Shown in pieces: positions 56,633 to 64,000 of a stretch of DNA of 64,000 bases. The notes beneath the pieces are model-generated. The model worked only from the letters and a program-made list of their open reading frames with translations, ran no database searches and was not told the DNA's origin. A program made the position numbers and the translations under genes. Every line of letters starts with the position of its first letter. The first letter of the stretch is position 1. This DNA is from Euzebya tangerina (GTDB lineage: Bacteria; Actinomycetota; Nitriliruptoria; Euzebyales; Euzebyaceae): contig NZ_PPDK01000001.1 of NCBI RefSeq assembly GCF_003074135.1, positions 2,046,001 to 2,110,000 of the forward strand, given 5' to 3'.

Positions 56633-57285
56633 CTGACGCCCTCCTGCTGGGCCAGTCGGGCCAGCCCCGGACCGTCGAAGCCACGCGCCAGCACCAGGCC
56701 CGTGCCGGCCGCCAGGGTCCGCGCGATCACGAAGACGGTGTCCTCGGTCAATCGGTCGCCGTGGTGCAGGATCCGGGTCTCGGGTGCGGCGCGCTGCGTC
56801 TCGCCGAGCAGGGTGGCCTGCGTGCGACCGCCAATGGCCCAGGCGCCCGGGTCCTCCGGATCGCTGATGAAGTCGTCGGGCTCGGCGAGGATGTCGGTGA
56901 CGGTGAGCGCCTCTCCGGGGACCGGACCGGTCGGGCGGCCCCCCATCCCAGTGCCGATGAGGACGTCGGCGGCCTCAGATGTGTCAGCTTCGTGCCCGAT
57001 GCTCGCCTGACCGCCCGGGTCCAGCCGGACGGCTGCCCCGCACGCCCAGGTGGCGAAGCAGGCCACCGGCATCAGCCAGTGCAGTGGGCCCTCAACCGTG
57101 ACCTCATCGCCCAAGGTGATGTCCAGCGCGTCGGCCAGCAGGTTGGCCGTCTTCGACACCCAGTTGTGGAGGGTTCGGAAGCCGAGTTCGGTGCGCTCGC
57201 CGGTCCCGGCGTCGACGAAGACGACGGCAGGGTGGTCGCCCAGGTCGCGGGTGTGGCGCGTCAGCTCGTGGAACAAGGTCGGCAT
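56629..57285 (-). CDS. TIGR03089-type protein
   Basis: The 218-residue protein resembles an N-terminal portion of AMP-binding enzymes (R-T-L-H-N-W-V-S-K-T-A-N-L-L and later L-A-A-G-T-G-L-V-L) but lacks the ATP-binding signature and C-terminal domain. Actinobacteria carry such short TIGR03089 proteins next to LCP and wall-polymer genes, as here. It is therefore not a truncated gene. Function unknown. ATG 57285 chosen; its tail touches the histidine kinase gene by four bases. Confidence 0.75.
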   Translation of the reverse strand: MPTLFHELTRHTRDLGDHPAVVFVDAGTGERTELGFRTLHNWVSKTANLLADALDITLGDEVTVEGPLHWLMPVACFATWACGAAVRLDPGGQASIGHEADTSEAADVLIGTGMGGRPTGPVPGEALTVTDILAEPDDFISDPEDPGAWAIGGRTQATLLGETQRAAPETRILHHGDRLTEDTVFVIARTLAAGTGLVLARGFDGPGLARLAQQEGVS

Positions 57286-57421
57286 CAGCTCGCAGCCTAT
57301 TGGTGTGCCCGGGCGGCCACCCCTGATCCGGGCGGCGACGACGATACGCTGTTTCGCGTGGTGCGGACGACGAGGCGTCCGGCCGCCCTCTCCCAACTGC
57401 CCCGATTGGATCTACCCGCAC

Positions 57422-58969
57422 ATGGCTGCGTCTAACTCCCCCGTGGGCTCCCGCCTACGTCCGGGAGCCTTCGGACCGCGCGTGCTCTACGGGAAGCCGC
57501 GCAGTGGCGGACCGAACTGGGGCCGGCTGAGCCTCATCGCCGTCGTGGGGGTCCTGCTGTTCGGGCTGGTCGTCTCAGCCACCTACGCCGGCCTCATCTG
57601 GTGGGAGTTGGGCCAGATCCAGGACCCGACGGTCACCATCATCCCCCAGGAGGGCCAGACCTTCGCGCCGGCCCCCGGAGTCGACGAGCCGCTGGTGGTG
57701 CCGGACATCGAGGAGACTGTCGGGCGGACCAACATCCTCATCGTCGGCTCGGACTCGCGCGAGGGCCTGACGGACGCCCAGCTGGCCGAGATCGGCACCG
57801 AGGACGTCGGGACGGACCTGACCGACACCATCATCCTGCTCCAGATCGATCCGGAGACCGACGGCGCAGCCATGCTCTCCTTCCCTCGTGATCTGCTGGT
57901 CGAGCGGTGCGACGGGTCGCTCGGCAAGATCAACAGCGCGTTCTTCATCGGCGAGCAGCAGGAGGAGGGCCGAGGGCCTGAGTGCCTCGTCAGCACCATC
58001 TCGGCGATGACCCGCATCCAGATCGACCACTACGTCCGGGTCAACCTGGCCGGCTTCGTCGACGCCGTCGATGCGCTCGGCGGGGTCGAGTTCTACCTCG
58101 ACGCGCCGATCCGAGACCGCTTCGCCGGCCTCGACGTGCCGCAGGGCTGTGTGGAGTTCGACGGCGTGACCGCACTCCAGTTCGTCCGCGCTCGCAGCAT
58201 CGACAGCGACTTCGGCCGGATCGCACGGCAGCAGCGGTTCGCCAGGGAGATGCTGGACCAGGCAGCCAGCCTGCAGACCCTCGTCAATCCCGCCCGGGTC
58301 GCCGCGCTCATCAGCTCGATCTCCGAGGTCATCGAGACCGACAGCGGGTTCGGTGCCAGCGAGATGGTCGAGCTCGCCACCAGCGTCCGCAACATCAGCT
58401 CCGGCCGCGTCGACACCAGGACCGTTCCCGGCTTCGACAGCCGGTTCGGTGAGGACGACGCCGCCGTCATCCGTCCCCTGGACGAGCAGGCCGAGGCCCT
58501 GTACGCCGCCTTCCGGACCGGCGACCTGCTGCCCGAGGATGTCGGTGTCGATGCGGCACCGATCACCCTTGGTCCACCCAACGTCATCCCGATCGTCGTC
58601 CAGAACGGGTCGGGGCGCGATGGCCTGGCAGACCAAACCGCCGCGGTGCTCGAGTCGCTGGGCTACCGGGTCGAGGAGACCGGGACGGCGGAGAACTACG
58701 GCTTTTCTGCCTCGCTGGTCCTGTACCCCGAGACACGCCAGGACCACGCCGACGTTCTGGCGGAGTCACTGGGCGGCGTATCGACCAACAACACCACGCG
58801 TGAGACCGACACGTTGACGTTGATACTCGGGAGCGACTTCGACCCCGAGGAGTTCGCGCCGGAGGACTTCGACCCCGAGGCGGTGGAGGAGGGTCCGACG
58901 GTCCCGCTGGACACACCCACCGACACCTCCGAGTTCACCGGCGCCACGCAGAGCGAGGTCAGCTGCTAG
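57422..58969 (+). CDS. LytR-CpsA-Psr (LCP) family protein
   Basis: The 515-residue protein has a cytoplasmic Arg-rich start, a membrane helix (about 37-60) and the LCP domain (R-T-N-I-L-I-V-G-S-D-S-R-E, D-T-I-I-L-L-Q-I-D, S-F-P-R-D-L-L-V, and conserved Arg/Asp in V-R-A-R and D-F-G-R). A LytR_C domain (about 380-450) and an acidic Thr/Pro tail complete it. LCP enzymes transfer glycopolymers from prenyl carriers to the cell wall. Its neighbours make dTDP-rhamnose, fitting a rhamnose-containing wall polymer. Start ATG 57422 chosen. Confidence 0.92.
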   Translation: MAASNSPVGSRLRPGAFGPRVLYGKPRSGGPNWGRLSLIAVVGVLLFGLVVSATYAGLIWWELGQIQDPTVTIIPQEGQTFAPAPGVDEPLVVPDIEETVGRTNILIVGSDSREGLTDAQLAEIGTEDVGTDLTDTIILLQIDPETDGAAMLSFPRDLLVERCDGSLGKINSAFFIGEQQEEGRGPECLVSTISAMTRIQIDHYVRVNLAGFVDAVDALGGVEFYLDAPIRDRFAGLDVPQGCVEFDGVTALQFVRARSIDSDFGRIARQQRFAREMLDQAASLQTLVNPARVAALISSISEVIETDSGFGASEMVELATSVRNISSGRVDTRTVPGFDSRFGEDDAAVIRPLDEQAEALYAAFRTGDLLPEDVGVDAAPITLGPPNVIPIVVQNGSGRDGLADQTAAVLESLGYRVEETGTAENYGFSASLVLYPETRQDHADVLAESLGGVSTNNTTRETDTLTLILGSDFDPEEFAPEDFDPEAVEEGPTVPLDTPTDTSEFTGATQSEVSC

Positions 58970-59004
58970 CGGTGCCCGGAGAACGCGGCTGTTAGCGTGG
59001 CCGC

Positions 59005-60069
59005 GTGAAAGCACTTGTCCTGGCCGGGGGCTCCGGCACGCGGCTGCGGCCGATCACCCACACCTCCGCCAAGCAGTTGGTACCGGTCGGCAACAAGCCG
59101 GTCATCGACTTCGGGTTGGAGGCGATCGCCGCCGCCGGCATCACCGAGGTCGGGATCATCGTCGGCCACACGGGACCGGAGATCGAGGCGTACGTCGGCG
59201 ACGGCTCGCGGTATGGGATCACGGTGACCTACGTCCCCCAGCCCGAGCCGCTGGGCCTGGCCCACGCGGTGCTGACGGCAGAGGAGTTCCTGGGCCGTGA
59301 CGACTTCGTCATGTACCTGGGTGACAACCTCATCGCCGGCGGGATCACGGAGTTCGTCCAGCAGTTCGCCGATACCGAACCCGACGCCCAGATCCTGCTG
59401 GCCAAGGTGCGGGACCCCGAGCGCTTCGGCGTCGCCGAGCTGGGTCCGAACGGGCACGTCTCGCAGTTGGTGGAGAAGCCCAGCGAGCCGAAGAGCGACC
59501 TCGCCCTGGTCGGGGTGTACCTGTTCAGCGGCAACATCATGGACGCCTGCCACGCCATCGAGCCGTCGCCGCGGGGTGAGCTCGAGATCACGGACGCCAT
59601 CCAGTGGCTGATCGACGATGGGCAGACGGTGGCTGAGCGGACCATCACGGGGTGGTGGAAGGACACCGGGAAGCTGGCCGACATGCTGGAGGCCAACCGG
59701 ATCGTGCTGGACACCTACGAGCCCCGGGTGGTCGGGGCCGTCGACGAGGCCAGCGAGATCCAGGGGCGGGTGGTGATAGAGGAGGGGGCCCGGCTGATCA
59801 ACTCCGTGGTCCGGGGGCCGGCGGTGATCGGGAAGAACACGGTGATCGAGAACACGTTCGTGGGGCCGTACACGGCGATCTACCACGACTGTCGGGTGAC
59901 GAACTCCGAGATCGAGCACTCCATCGTGCTGGAGGAGACCACGATCACCGACGTCGGCCGGATGGAGGACTCCCTCATCGGCAAGCAGGTTGAGGTCGGT
60001 CGCTCGGAGCGACGTCCGGTGGCGATGCGGCTGATGCTCGGGGATCACTCGCGGGTCGGCCTGACCTGA
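59005..60069 (+). CDS. rmlA: Glucose-1-phosphate thymidylyltransferase, long form (RmlA)
   Basis: The 354-residue enzyme has the nucleotidyltransferase motif L-A-G-G-S-G-T-R-L-R-P at residues 6-16 and V-E-K-P-S-E-P-K-S. A left-handed beta-helix C-terminal region (about 245-350) marks the long RmlA/StrD-type, not the short one. It makes dTDP-glucose, step one of dTDP-L-rhamnose. The GTG start at 59005 follows the LCP gene by 35 bases. Its stop lies directly at the first 20-bp repeat. Confidence 0.93.
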   Translation: MKALVLAGGSGTRLRPITHTSAKQLVPVGNKPVIDFGLEAIAAAGITEVGIIVGHTGPEIEAYVGDGSRYGITVTYVPQPEPLGLAHAVLTAEEFLGRDDFVMYLGDNLIAGGITEFVQQFADTEPDAQILLAKVRDPERFGVAELGPNGHVSQLVEKPSEPKSDLALVGVYLFSGNIMDACHAIEPSPRGELEITDAIQWLIDDGQTVAERTITGWWKDTGKLADMLEANRIVLDTYEPRVVGAVDEASEIQGRVVIEEGARLINSVVRGPAVIGKNTVIENTFVGPYTAIYHDCRVTNSEIEHSIVLEETTITDVGRMEDSLIGKQVEVGRSERRPVAMRLMLGDHSRVGLT

Positions 60070-60160
60070 CCTCGGGGTGGGGAACCTGACCTCGCGTGGG
60101 GAACCTGGCCTCGGGGTGGGGAACCTGGCCTCGCGTTGGGGAACCTGGCCTCGTGTGTGG
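60062..60160 (+). repeat. Array A: about five 20-bp repeats downstream of rmlA
   Basis: The motif GGGGAACCTGGCCTCGGGGT recurs with spacing of 19, 20 and 20 bases (GAACCT at 60082, 60101, 60121, 60141, plus a partial unit before). Read on the minus strand, a unit such as GGTTCCCCACCCCGAGGCCA matches a unit of array B (61335) at 19 of 20 bases. It lies between the convergent rmlA and nuclease genes. Confidence 0.85.
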
Positions 60161-60174
60161 GAGACGTCCCTGGC

Positions 60175-61251
60175 TCACTGCGCCAGATGAGCGGCCGCCG
60201 ATCGACGGACGGGAAGCGTCACCCCGCAGCGATCGGCTGCTTCATGGATGGCACACTCGACTCCCCGCCGGTAGCTCGCCTCATCCTCATGGACCAGCGA
60301 TGATCGGTAGCGCCTCACGGTCCAGTCCAGTTCCTCACGCATGCGGCTGTCGCGACGGGCGTCGCGTCGGATCTGGTCGGGTGAGTCGTGATGTGGCCCA
60401 TCGATCTCGATGTCCAGCCGAATCTGCTCGATCGCTATGTCAGCTTCCGCGACCGGGTTGAACTCGTCGGGGAGCGGCAGGGGCCGAGGGTGAACGCGAA
60501 GGCCCAGCGGCCGGGCGATCTCGTCGGCGATTCGCCGTCCAACGTGCTCAGACCCGGAGTGGGAGTGGCCCGCCGCCAGACGAAGCACGGCCAGTCGGAA
60601 TGACGTCGGGAGGGGCGTCGGGAGCCTGAAGGCGGCAGGATCGCGCAGGACTTCGTGAAGGTCCTTGGCCCGCATGATCCGCAGGCCGTCGGCTCGCGAC
60701 ATCCAGCGGACGAGCGGGAAGACAATGTCACGCTCGCGTCGCCCGATCCATGCCAGGTCCCAGAACATGCGGAGAGGATCAGCCAGAGGCAGGCCGCCGA
60801 CGAAGATCTGATCGATGGGCGAGAAGCGCGTCCGGACGACTCGGACGTTCGGCACGATTCTCTTCACCGAGTGCGGGATGAGTATTTGCGGCTCAGGCGG
60901 CGCCGTCGTGGCGATTCCTCGGACGTACGCGGCGGAGAGGCCGGTGACCGCTACGCCGGACCGGGCCGCGCGGTGGGCCTCCTCCCAGGTGATGGGACCG
61001 GTGGTGGGCGGCGTGGTCGTCGCCAAGAGAGCGGCCCATGTCGCTTGTTTGACTGGGTCCGTCGCGAGGTCGAGGCGCCAGACCCCCCGGTGCAGCCTCG
61101 TCCAGCCCGAGCGCTTCGGCAGTTGGTGAAGCTCGAACGGCCTGAGGCCCAGGAGCCGCAGTTGCCAAGTCGCCACGACACCCTCCTGGTGGGACGCGAG
61201 CCGATGGATGGTGTCTTGGTCTGGTGGTTGCATCCCACGATCGTGCGTCAC
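60175..61251 (-). CDS. DUF559/Vsr-fold nuclease with AbiEi-like N-terminal region, flanked by inverted repeats
   Basis: A 358-residue protein. The N-terminal 60 residues resemble the AbiEi-type antitoxin helix-turn-helix region (V-A-T-W-Q-L-R-L-L-G, then R-L-H-R-G-V-W-R-L). The middle has V-R-V-V-R-T-R and A-D-P-L-R-M-F-W-D-L-A. The C-terminal third is a Vsr/DUF559-like nuclease: E235 in S-G-S-E-H-V-G-R-R, D271 in A-D-I-A-I-E, E282 and D284 in L-D-I-E-I-D-G-P-H-H, and R-R-D-A-R-R-D. Many actinobacterial genomes have such orphan genes; function is unproven. GTG 61251 used; ATG 61233 is possible. No toxin gene is adjacent. Confidence 0.75.
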   Translation of the reverse strand: MTHDRGMQPPDQDTIHRLASHQEGVVATWQLRLLGLRPFELHQLPKRSGWTRLHRGVWRLDLATDPVKQATWAALLATTTPPTTGPITWEEAHRAARSGVAVTGLSAAYVRGIATTAPPEPQILIPHSVKRIVPNVRVVRTRFSPIDQIFVGGLPLADPLRMFWDLAWIGRRERDIVFPLVRWMSRADGLRIMRAKDLHEVLRDPAAFRLPTPLPTSFRLAVLRLAAGHSHSGSEHVGRRIADEIARPLGLRVHPRPLPLPDEFNPVAEADIAIEQIRLDIEIDGPHHDSPDQIRRDARRDSRMREELDWTVRRYRSSLVHEDEASYRRGVECAIHEAADRCGVTLPVRRSAAAHLAQ

Positions 61252-61285
61252 ACGGGAACGGGCGCGAGTGGAATGAGGCGCCGCC

Positions 61286-61294
61286 TGTGGATAA
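61286..61294 (-). promoter_or_regulatory. Perfect DnaA-box consensus (TTATCCACA)
   Basis: TTATCCACA reads on the minus strand, 35 bases upstream of the nuclease start and 40 bases from array B. It matches the strongest E. coli-type DnaA box exactly. Only one copy was seen in this gap, so binding by DnaA is possible but not shown. Confidence 0.5.
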
Positions 61295-61334
61295 CGCGGC
61301 TGGTCAACCGTCGGGGTCTCACCGCACTAGGCCA

Positions 61335-61474
61335 GGTTCCCCACCCCGAGGCCCGGTTCCCCACCCCAAGGTGAGGTTCCCCACCCCAAGGTGAGGTTCC
61401 CCGCCGTGAGATCAGGTTCCCCACCCAGAGGTGAGGTTCCCCGCCGTGAGGTGAGGTTCCCCGCCCGAGCGCTC
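61335..61474 (+). repeat. Array B: seven 20-bp repeats in exact 20-base register
   Basis: Units begin with GGTTCCCC at 61335, 61355, 61375, 61395, 61415, 61435 and 61455. Units two and three are identical (GGTTCCCCACCCCAAGGTGA). The others differ at a few positions, and the seventh decays. It is oriented opposite to array A, with the nuclease gene between them. Confidence 0.9.
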
Positions 61475-61493
61475 GAGCCCCTACAGCGCCGGC

Positions 61494-62132
61494 TCAGGTG
61501 CGCAGGGGGAGGTGTTCGCCCGCCTCCACCGCCACATCCAGCCAGTTGGACGGCGGCGCCAGCGGGCACGACCACACGTCGGACCAGGCACACGACGGGT
61601 GATAGGCGTAGTTGAAGTCGAGGACCACGCGGCCCTCCACCAGCCCCAGGTCCGCGCCCTTGACCGTGTCCAGCAGGTACCGACCGCCCCCGTAGGTCAG
61701 GTCCCCATTGGTCAGGTCACGGAAGGGGACGAACAGCCCACCTCCGTAGGCATCCAACCAGAACGCCCGCAACGAACACCCCACCCCCGACAGCGAGAAG
61801 CGCACGAGCCCCACCTCGACGAACCGGGTCGTCCCGTCCGCGGAGTGCGGGATCTCCACCACCTCCCCAGTCTCCACCGCCTCCCAGGATCCGAGCACCC
61901 GCGCCGCCGGGTCGTAGGGGCCGAACGGGGTGACCCACGAGGGCGTTCGCCGATCCGCCGGCAGCGGACTCTGCGAGTGCCTGCCGATCAGCCGGTCCCG
62001 ACCAGTCCGCCACTGCTGCCACGCCTCCGCCGGCCCGTCCGCCCCCGCCGCACGCACCTGACCGTAGAGCCCGGCCACCTGCCGCCGGTAGTCGAGCAGG
62101 GCCAGGATCTCGTCCGGTCCACCGTCATCCAT
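61494..62132 (-). CDS. DUF1684 protein
   Basis: A 212-residue protein with the DUF1684 signature: F-V-P-F-R-D-L-T-N-G, then T-Y-G-G-G-R-Y-L-L, D-F-N-Y-A-Y-H-P-S-C-A and C-P-L-A-P-P-S-N-W-L-D-V-A-V-E-A-G-E. The family has no firm function. ATG 62132 chosen; GTG 62150 is an option. It lies between array B and rmlB, divergent from rmlB with 98 bases between. Confidence 0.82.
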   Translation of the reverse strand: MDDGGPDEILALLDYRRQVAGLYGQVRAAGADGPAEAWQQWRTGRDRLIGRHSQSPLPADRRTPSWVTPFGPYDPAARVLGSWEAVETGEVVEIPHSADGTTRFVEVGLVRFSLSGVGCSLRAFWLDAYGGGLFVPFRDLTNGDLTYGGGRYLLDTVKGADLGLVEGRVVLDFNYAYHPSCAWSDVWSCPLAPPSNWLDVAVEAGEHLPLRT

Positions 62133-62230
62133 GGGCGAACGATAGGACACCAGTCAGACCAGCGGCCGGACAAGTACGGTGATGGGCGCAGTCACGCGAC
62201 CACCCATCTCCAACCCATCGCAGCGAGGCC

Positions 62231-63265
62231 ATGCGCATCTTCGTCACCGGCGGCGCCGGATTCATCGGATCGAACTTCATCCGGTACGCCCTGTCACAGG
62301 ACGCCGACGTCCGGATCACCAACTTCGACAAGCTGACCTACGCCGGCAACCCCGCCAACCTGGCCGACATCGAGGCCGATCCCACGACCGCCGACCGGTA
62401 CACGTTCCTCAAGGGGGACATCTGCGACCACGATCACGTGACCGAGGCGATGGCCGGGCACGACGCGATCGTCAACTTCGCGGCGGAGTCCCACGTCGAC
62501 CGTTCCATCACCGGCGGCGCCGAGTTCCTGGTCAACAACGTGATCGGCGCGCAGATCGTCTTCGACACCGCTCGTCACCTCGGCATCGAGCGCACGCTGC
62601 ACATCTCGACCGACGAGGTGTACGGATCGATCGAGGAGCCGGACTCCTTCGTCGAGGGAGATGCGCTCGAGCCCAACTCGCCGTACTCGGTCTCGAAGGC
62701 CTCCGCGGACCTGCTGGCCCGCTCCTACGGGGTGACCTACGACTTCCCGATCACCGTCACCCGGACGGCCAACAACTTCGGGCCCTTCCACTACCCCGAG
62801 AAGGTCATCCCGCTCTTCGTGACCAATCTGATCGACGGGCGCCCCGTTCCCCTCTACGGCGAGGGTTCGAACGTCCGCGATTGGACCTACGTCATCGACA
62901 ACGCCGCCGCCCAGTGGCTCGTGCTGACGCAGGGCACTCCGGGAGAGGTGTACAACGTCGGCGCGGGCAACGAGTTGACGAACAAGGCGCTGACCTACGC
63001 GATCCTCGACCGCTTCGACCTGCGAGACGAGGACGCCGAGGCGATGATCCAGCACGTCGCCGACCGTCCGGGCCACGACCTGCGGTACAGCGTCGACACC
63101 GCCAAGGTTCGTGCACTCGGCTGGGAACCGGCGCACAGCTTCACCGACGCGCTGGATGCAACCGTGGAGTGGTATCGCGCCAACGAGGCCTGGTGGCGGC
63201 CGCTCAAGGACAGTGGCGCCAGCGACCGCCGAGGACTGGTCGACGCCGGCAGCACCGGGACCTAG
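62231..63265 (+). CDS. rmlB: dTDP-glucose 4,6-dehydratase RmlB
   Basis: The 344-residue extended SDR has T-G-G-A-G-F-I-G-S-N at residues 5-14, the catalytic T-D-E-V-Y-G-S and Y-S-V-S-K-A-S-A-D (Tyr-Lys), and R-T-A-N-N-F-G-P-F as in RmlB proteins. It converts dTDP-glucose to dTDP-4-keto-6-deoxyglucose. Six bases separate it from rmlD, so they are co-transcribed. Array and nuclease separate it from rmlA. Confidence 0.96.
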   Translation: MRIFVTGGAGFIGSNFIRYALSQDADVRITNFDKLTYAGNPANLADIEADPTTADRYTFLKGDICDHDHVTEAMAGHDAIVNFAAESHVDRSITGGAEFLVNNVIGAQIVFDTARHLGIERTLHISTDEVYGSIEEPDSFVEGDALEPNSPYSVSKASADLLARSYGVTYDFPITVTRTANNFGPFHYPEKVIPLFVTNLIDGRPVPLYGEGSNVRDWTYVIDNAAAQWLVLTQGTPGEVYNVGAGNELTNKALTYAILDRFDLRDEDAEAMIQHVADRPGHDLRYSVDTAKVRALGWEPAHSFTDALDATVEWYRANEAWWRPLKDSGASDRRGLVDAGSTGT

Positions 63266-63271
63266 CCCCGC

Positions 63272-64000
63272 ATGCGCGTGCTCATCACAGGTGCCGGTGG
63301 CCAGTTGGGCACAGACCTGACATCGGTGTTCGAGTCGGCCGGCGACACCGTCACCGCGCTGGACCGTGCTGGTCTCGACATCACCGACGTCGACGCCGTC
63401 GATTCGGCGATCCAGACGACCAGCCCTGACGTGGTCATCCACTCGGCAGCCTTCACCGCCGTCGATGCGTGTGAGACCAAGACCGAACACGCCTGGTCGG
63501 TCAACACCACCGGCTCGTGGAACGTGGCCCGCGCCTGCGACACCTACGACGCGCAGATGGTCTACGTCTCGACCGACTACGTCTTCGACGGCAGCCTGGG
63601 CCGTCCGTACACCGAGTTCGACCCGACCTGTCCCGTCTCGATGTACGGCCGGACGAAGGAGGCGGGGGAGCAGAAGGTCCGTGACAGCCTCCCGCAGCAC
63701 TACATCGTCCGGACCTCCTGGGTGCACGGCGCCGCCGGAGGCAACTTCGCCAAGACGATGCTTCGCCTGGGACGGGAACGGGACGCGGTGCAGGTGGTCG
63801 ACGACCAGTGCGGCTCACCGACGTTCACCGACGACCTGGCGGCGCAGATCCGACGGCTGACGCAGACCGACGCCTACGGGACCTACCACCTCACCAACAC
63901 CGGTCACTGCACCTGGTTCGAGTTCGCCAAGCTCATCTTCGAGTTGGCCGACGTCACCGTCGACCTCACCCCGACGGACACCGCGTCGTTCGGTGCGCCG
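63272..64000 (+). CDS. rmlD: dTDP-4-dehydrorhamnose reductase RmlD, 3' end cut by window
   Basis: The 243 codons in the window encode an extended SDR: I-T-G-A-G-G-Q-L-G-T-D near residue 5, Y-V-S-T-D-Y-V-F-D-G, catalytic Y-G-R-T-K and R-T-S-W-V. It reduces the last dTDP-sugar intermediate to dTDP-L-rhamnose. The reading frame is open to the window end; about 40 residues are likely missing. Starts six bases after rmlB. Confidence 0.95.
   Translation, partial: MRVLITGAGGQLGTDLTSVFESAGDTVTALDRAGLDITDVDAVDSAIQTTSPDVVIHSAAFTAVDACETKTEHAWSVNTTGSWNVARACDTYDAQMVYVSTDYVFDGSLGRPYTEFDPTCPVSMYGRTKEAGEQKVRDSLPQHYIVRTSWVHGAAGGNFAKTMLRLGRERDAVQVVDDQCGSPTFTDDLAAQIRRLTQTDAYGTYHLTNTGHCTWFEFAKLIFELADVTVDLTPTDTASFGAP

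Larger units (their letters stand above)
61252..61493. other. Gap upstream of nuclease gene: DnaA box and repeat array B
   Basis: The 242-base gap between the nuclease start and the DUF1684 stop has no coding frame I can support. It contains a perfect DnaA-box sequence at 61286-61294 and the seven-unit array B (61335-61474). The first 34 bases are probably the nuclease leader; no convincing promoter with correct spacing was found. Confidence 0.5.

Noticed and set aside
56629-57285. Truncated acyl-CoA synthetase pseudogene
   Set aside because: Short TIGR03089 proteins of this length are normal in Actinobacteria beside LCP genes.
60062-61474. The repeat arrays could be a CRISPR array
   Set aside because: The 20-bp units run directly into each other with no unique spacers, and no cas genes are present.
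62294-63727. 477-codon minus-strand frame opposite rmlB and rmlD
   Set aside because: Shadow of two clear rhamnose genes; no motif.

Overview
The window is very GC-rich DNA from a chromosome, coding almost throughout. It suggests a free-living, high-GC actinobacterium. The evidence is ergothioneine genes in the order egtA-B-C-D, an acyl-CoA carboxylase with a small epsilon subunit, a TIGR03089-type protein next to an LCP protein, a BldC-like helix-turn-helix protein, a Z-prenyl transferase of the mycobacterial Rv1086 type, GTG/TTG starts, and many 4-base GTGA/ATGA overlaps between genes. A deep-branching lineage such as Nitriliruptoria is my guess only. No rRNA, tRNA, CRISPR, prophage or transposase gene was recognised. 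Apart from the gaps listed as features, no stretch above about 240 bases lacks a gene.

Left part (1-15 kb, mostly minus strand). The 5' end of an RNase R-like gene lies at the edge. Next is a four-gene operon: a large BTAD/ATPase regulator, a retropepsin-like 'zinc protease', an AstE/AspA-type deacylase and a RimK-like ATP-grasp ligase with an RCK_C tail. A YcaQ-type DNA glycosylase, a 2-TM ion channel, an AraC regulator and a SnoaL-like protein follow. The ergothioneine operon egtABCD (no egtE) and greA come next.

Middle (15-42 kb). A mixed housekeeping region carries a Fpg/Nei glycosylase, a haloalkane dehalogenase divergent from a TetR gene, a Z-prenyl transferase, rmlC, a histidine phosphatase, PIN-PhoH, a TetR/SDR divergent pair with operator-like palindromes, PhoU, a DUF4032 kinase-like protein, a BldC-like protein, two membrane proteins, an SGNH hydrolase, an enoyl-CoA hydratase, GlpX and a quinone-reductase-type flavoprotein. 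Two c-di-GMP proteins follow, together with an acyl-CoA carboxylase set (alpha with biotin carrier, beta, epsilon, plus the biotin ligase BirA).

Right part (42-64 kb). Leucine/isovalerate catabolism is encoded by both methylcrotonyl-CoA carboxylase subunits, an enoyl-CoA hydratase and an acyl-CoA dehydrogenase. Then come an MgtE-like transporter with a PhoU/RCK_C partner, a histidine kinase and a cell-envelope block: TIGR03089, LCP, rmlA, rmlB and rmlD, the last running off the window. Together with rmlC, 40 kb away, this makes a complete dTDP-L-rhamnose pathway, and the LCP protein could attach rhamnose-containing glycopolymer to the wall.

The most unusual structure is at 60062-61474, between rmlA and rmlB. 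A single DUF559/Vsr-fold nuclease gene is flanked by two arrays of a 20-bp repeat in opposite orientation, with a perfect DnaA box beside the second array. A 43-nt near-perfect palindrome inside the egtA coding sequence is the second oddity. All calls rest on reading the sequence; no database search was run.
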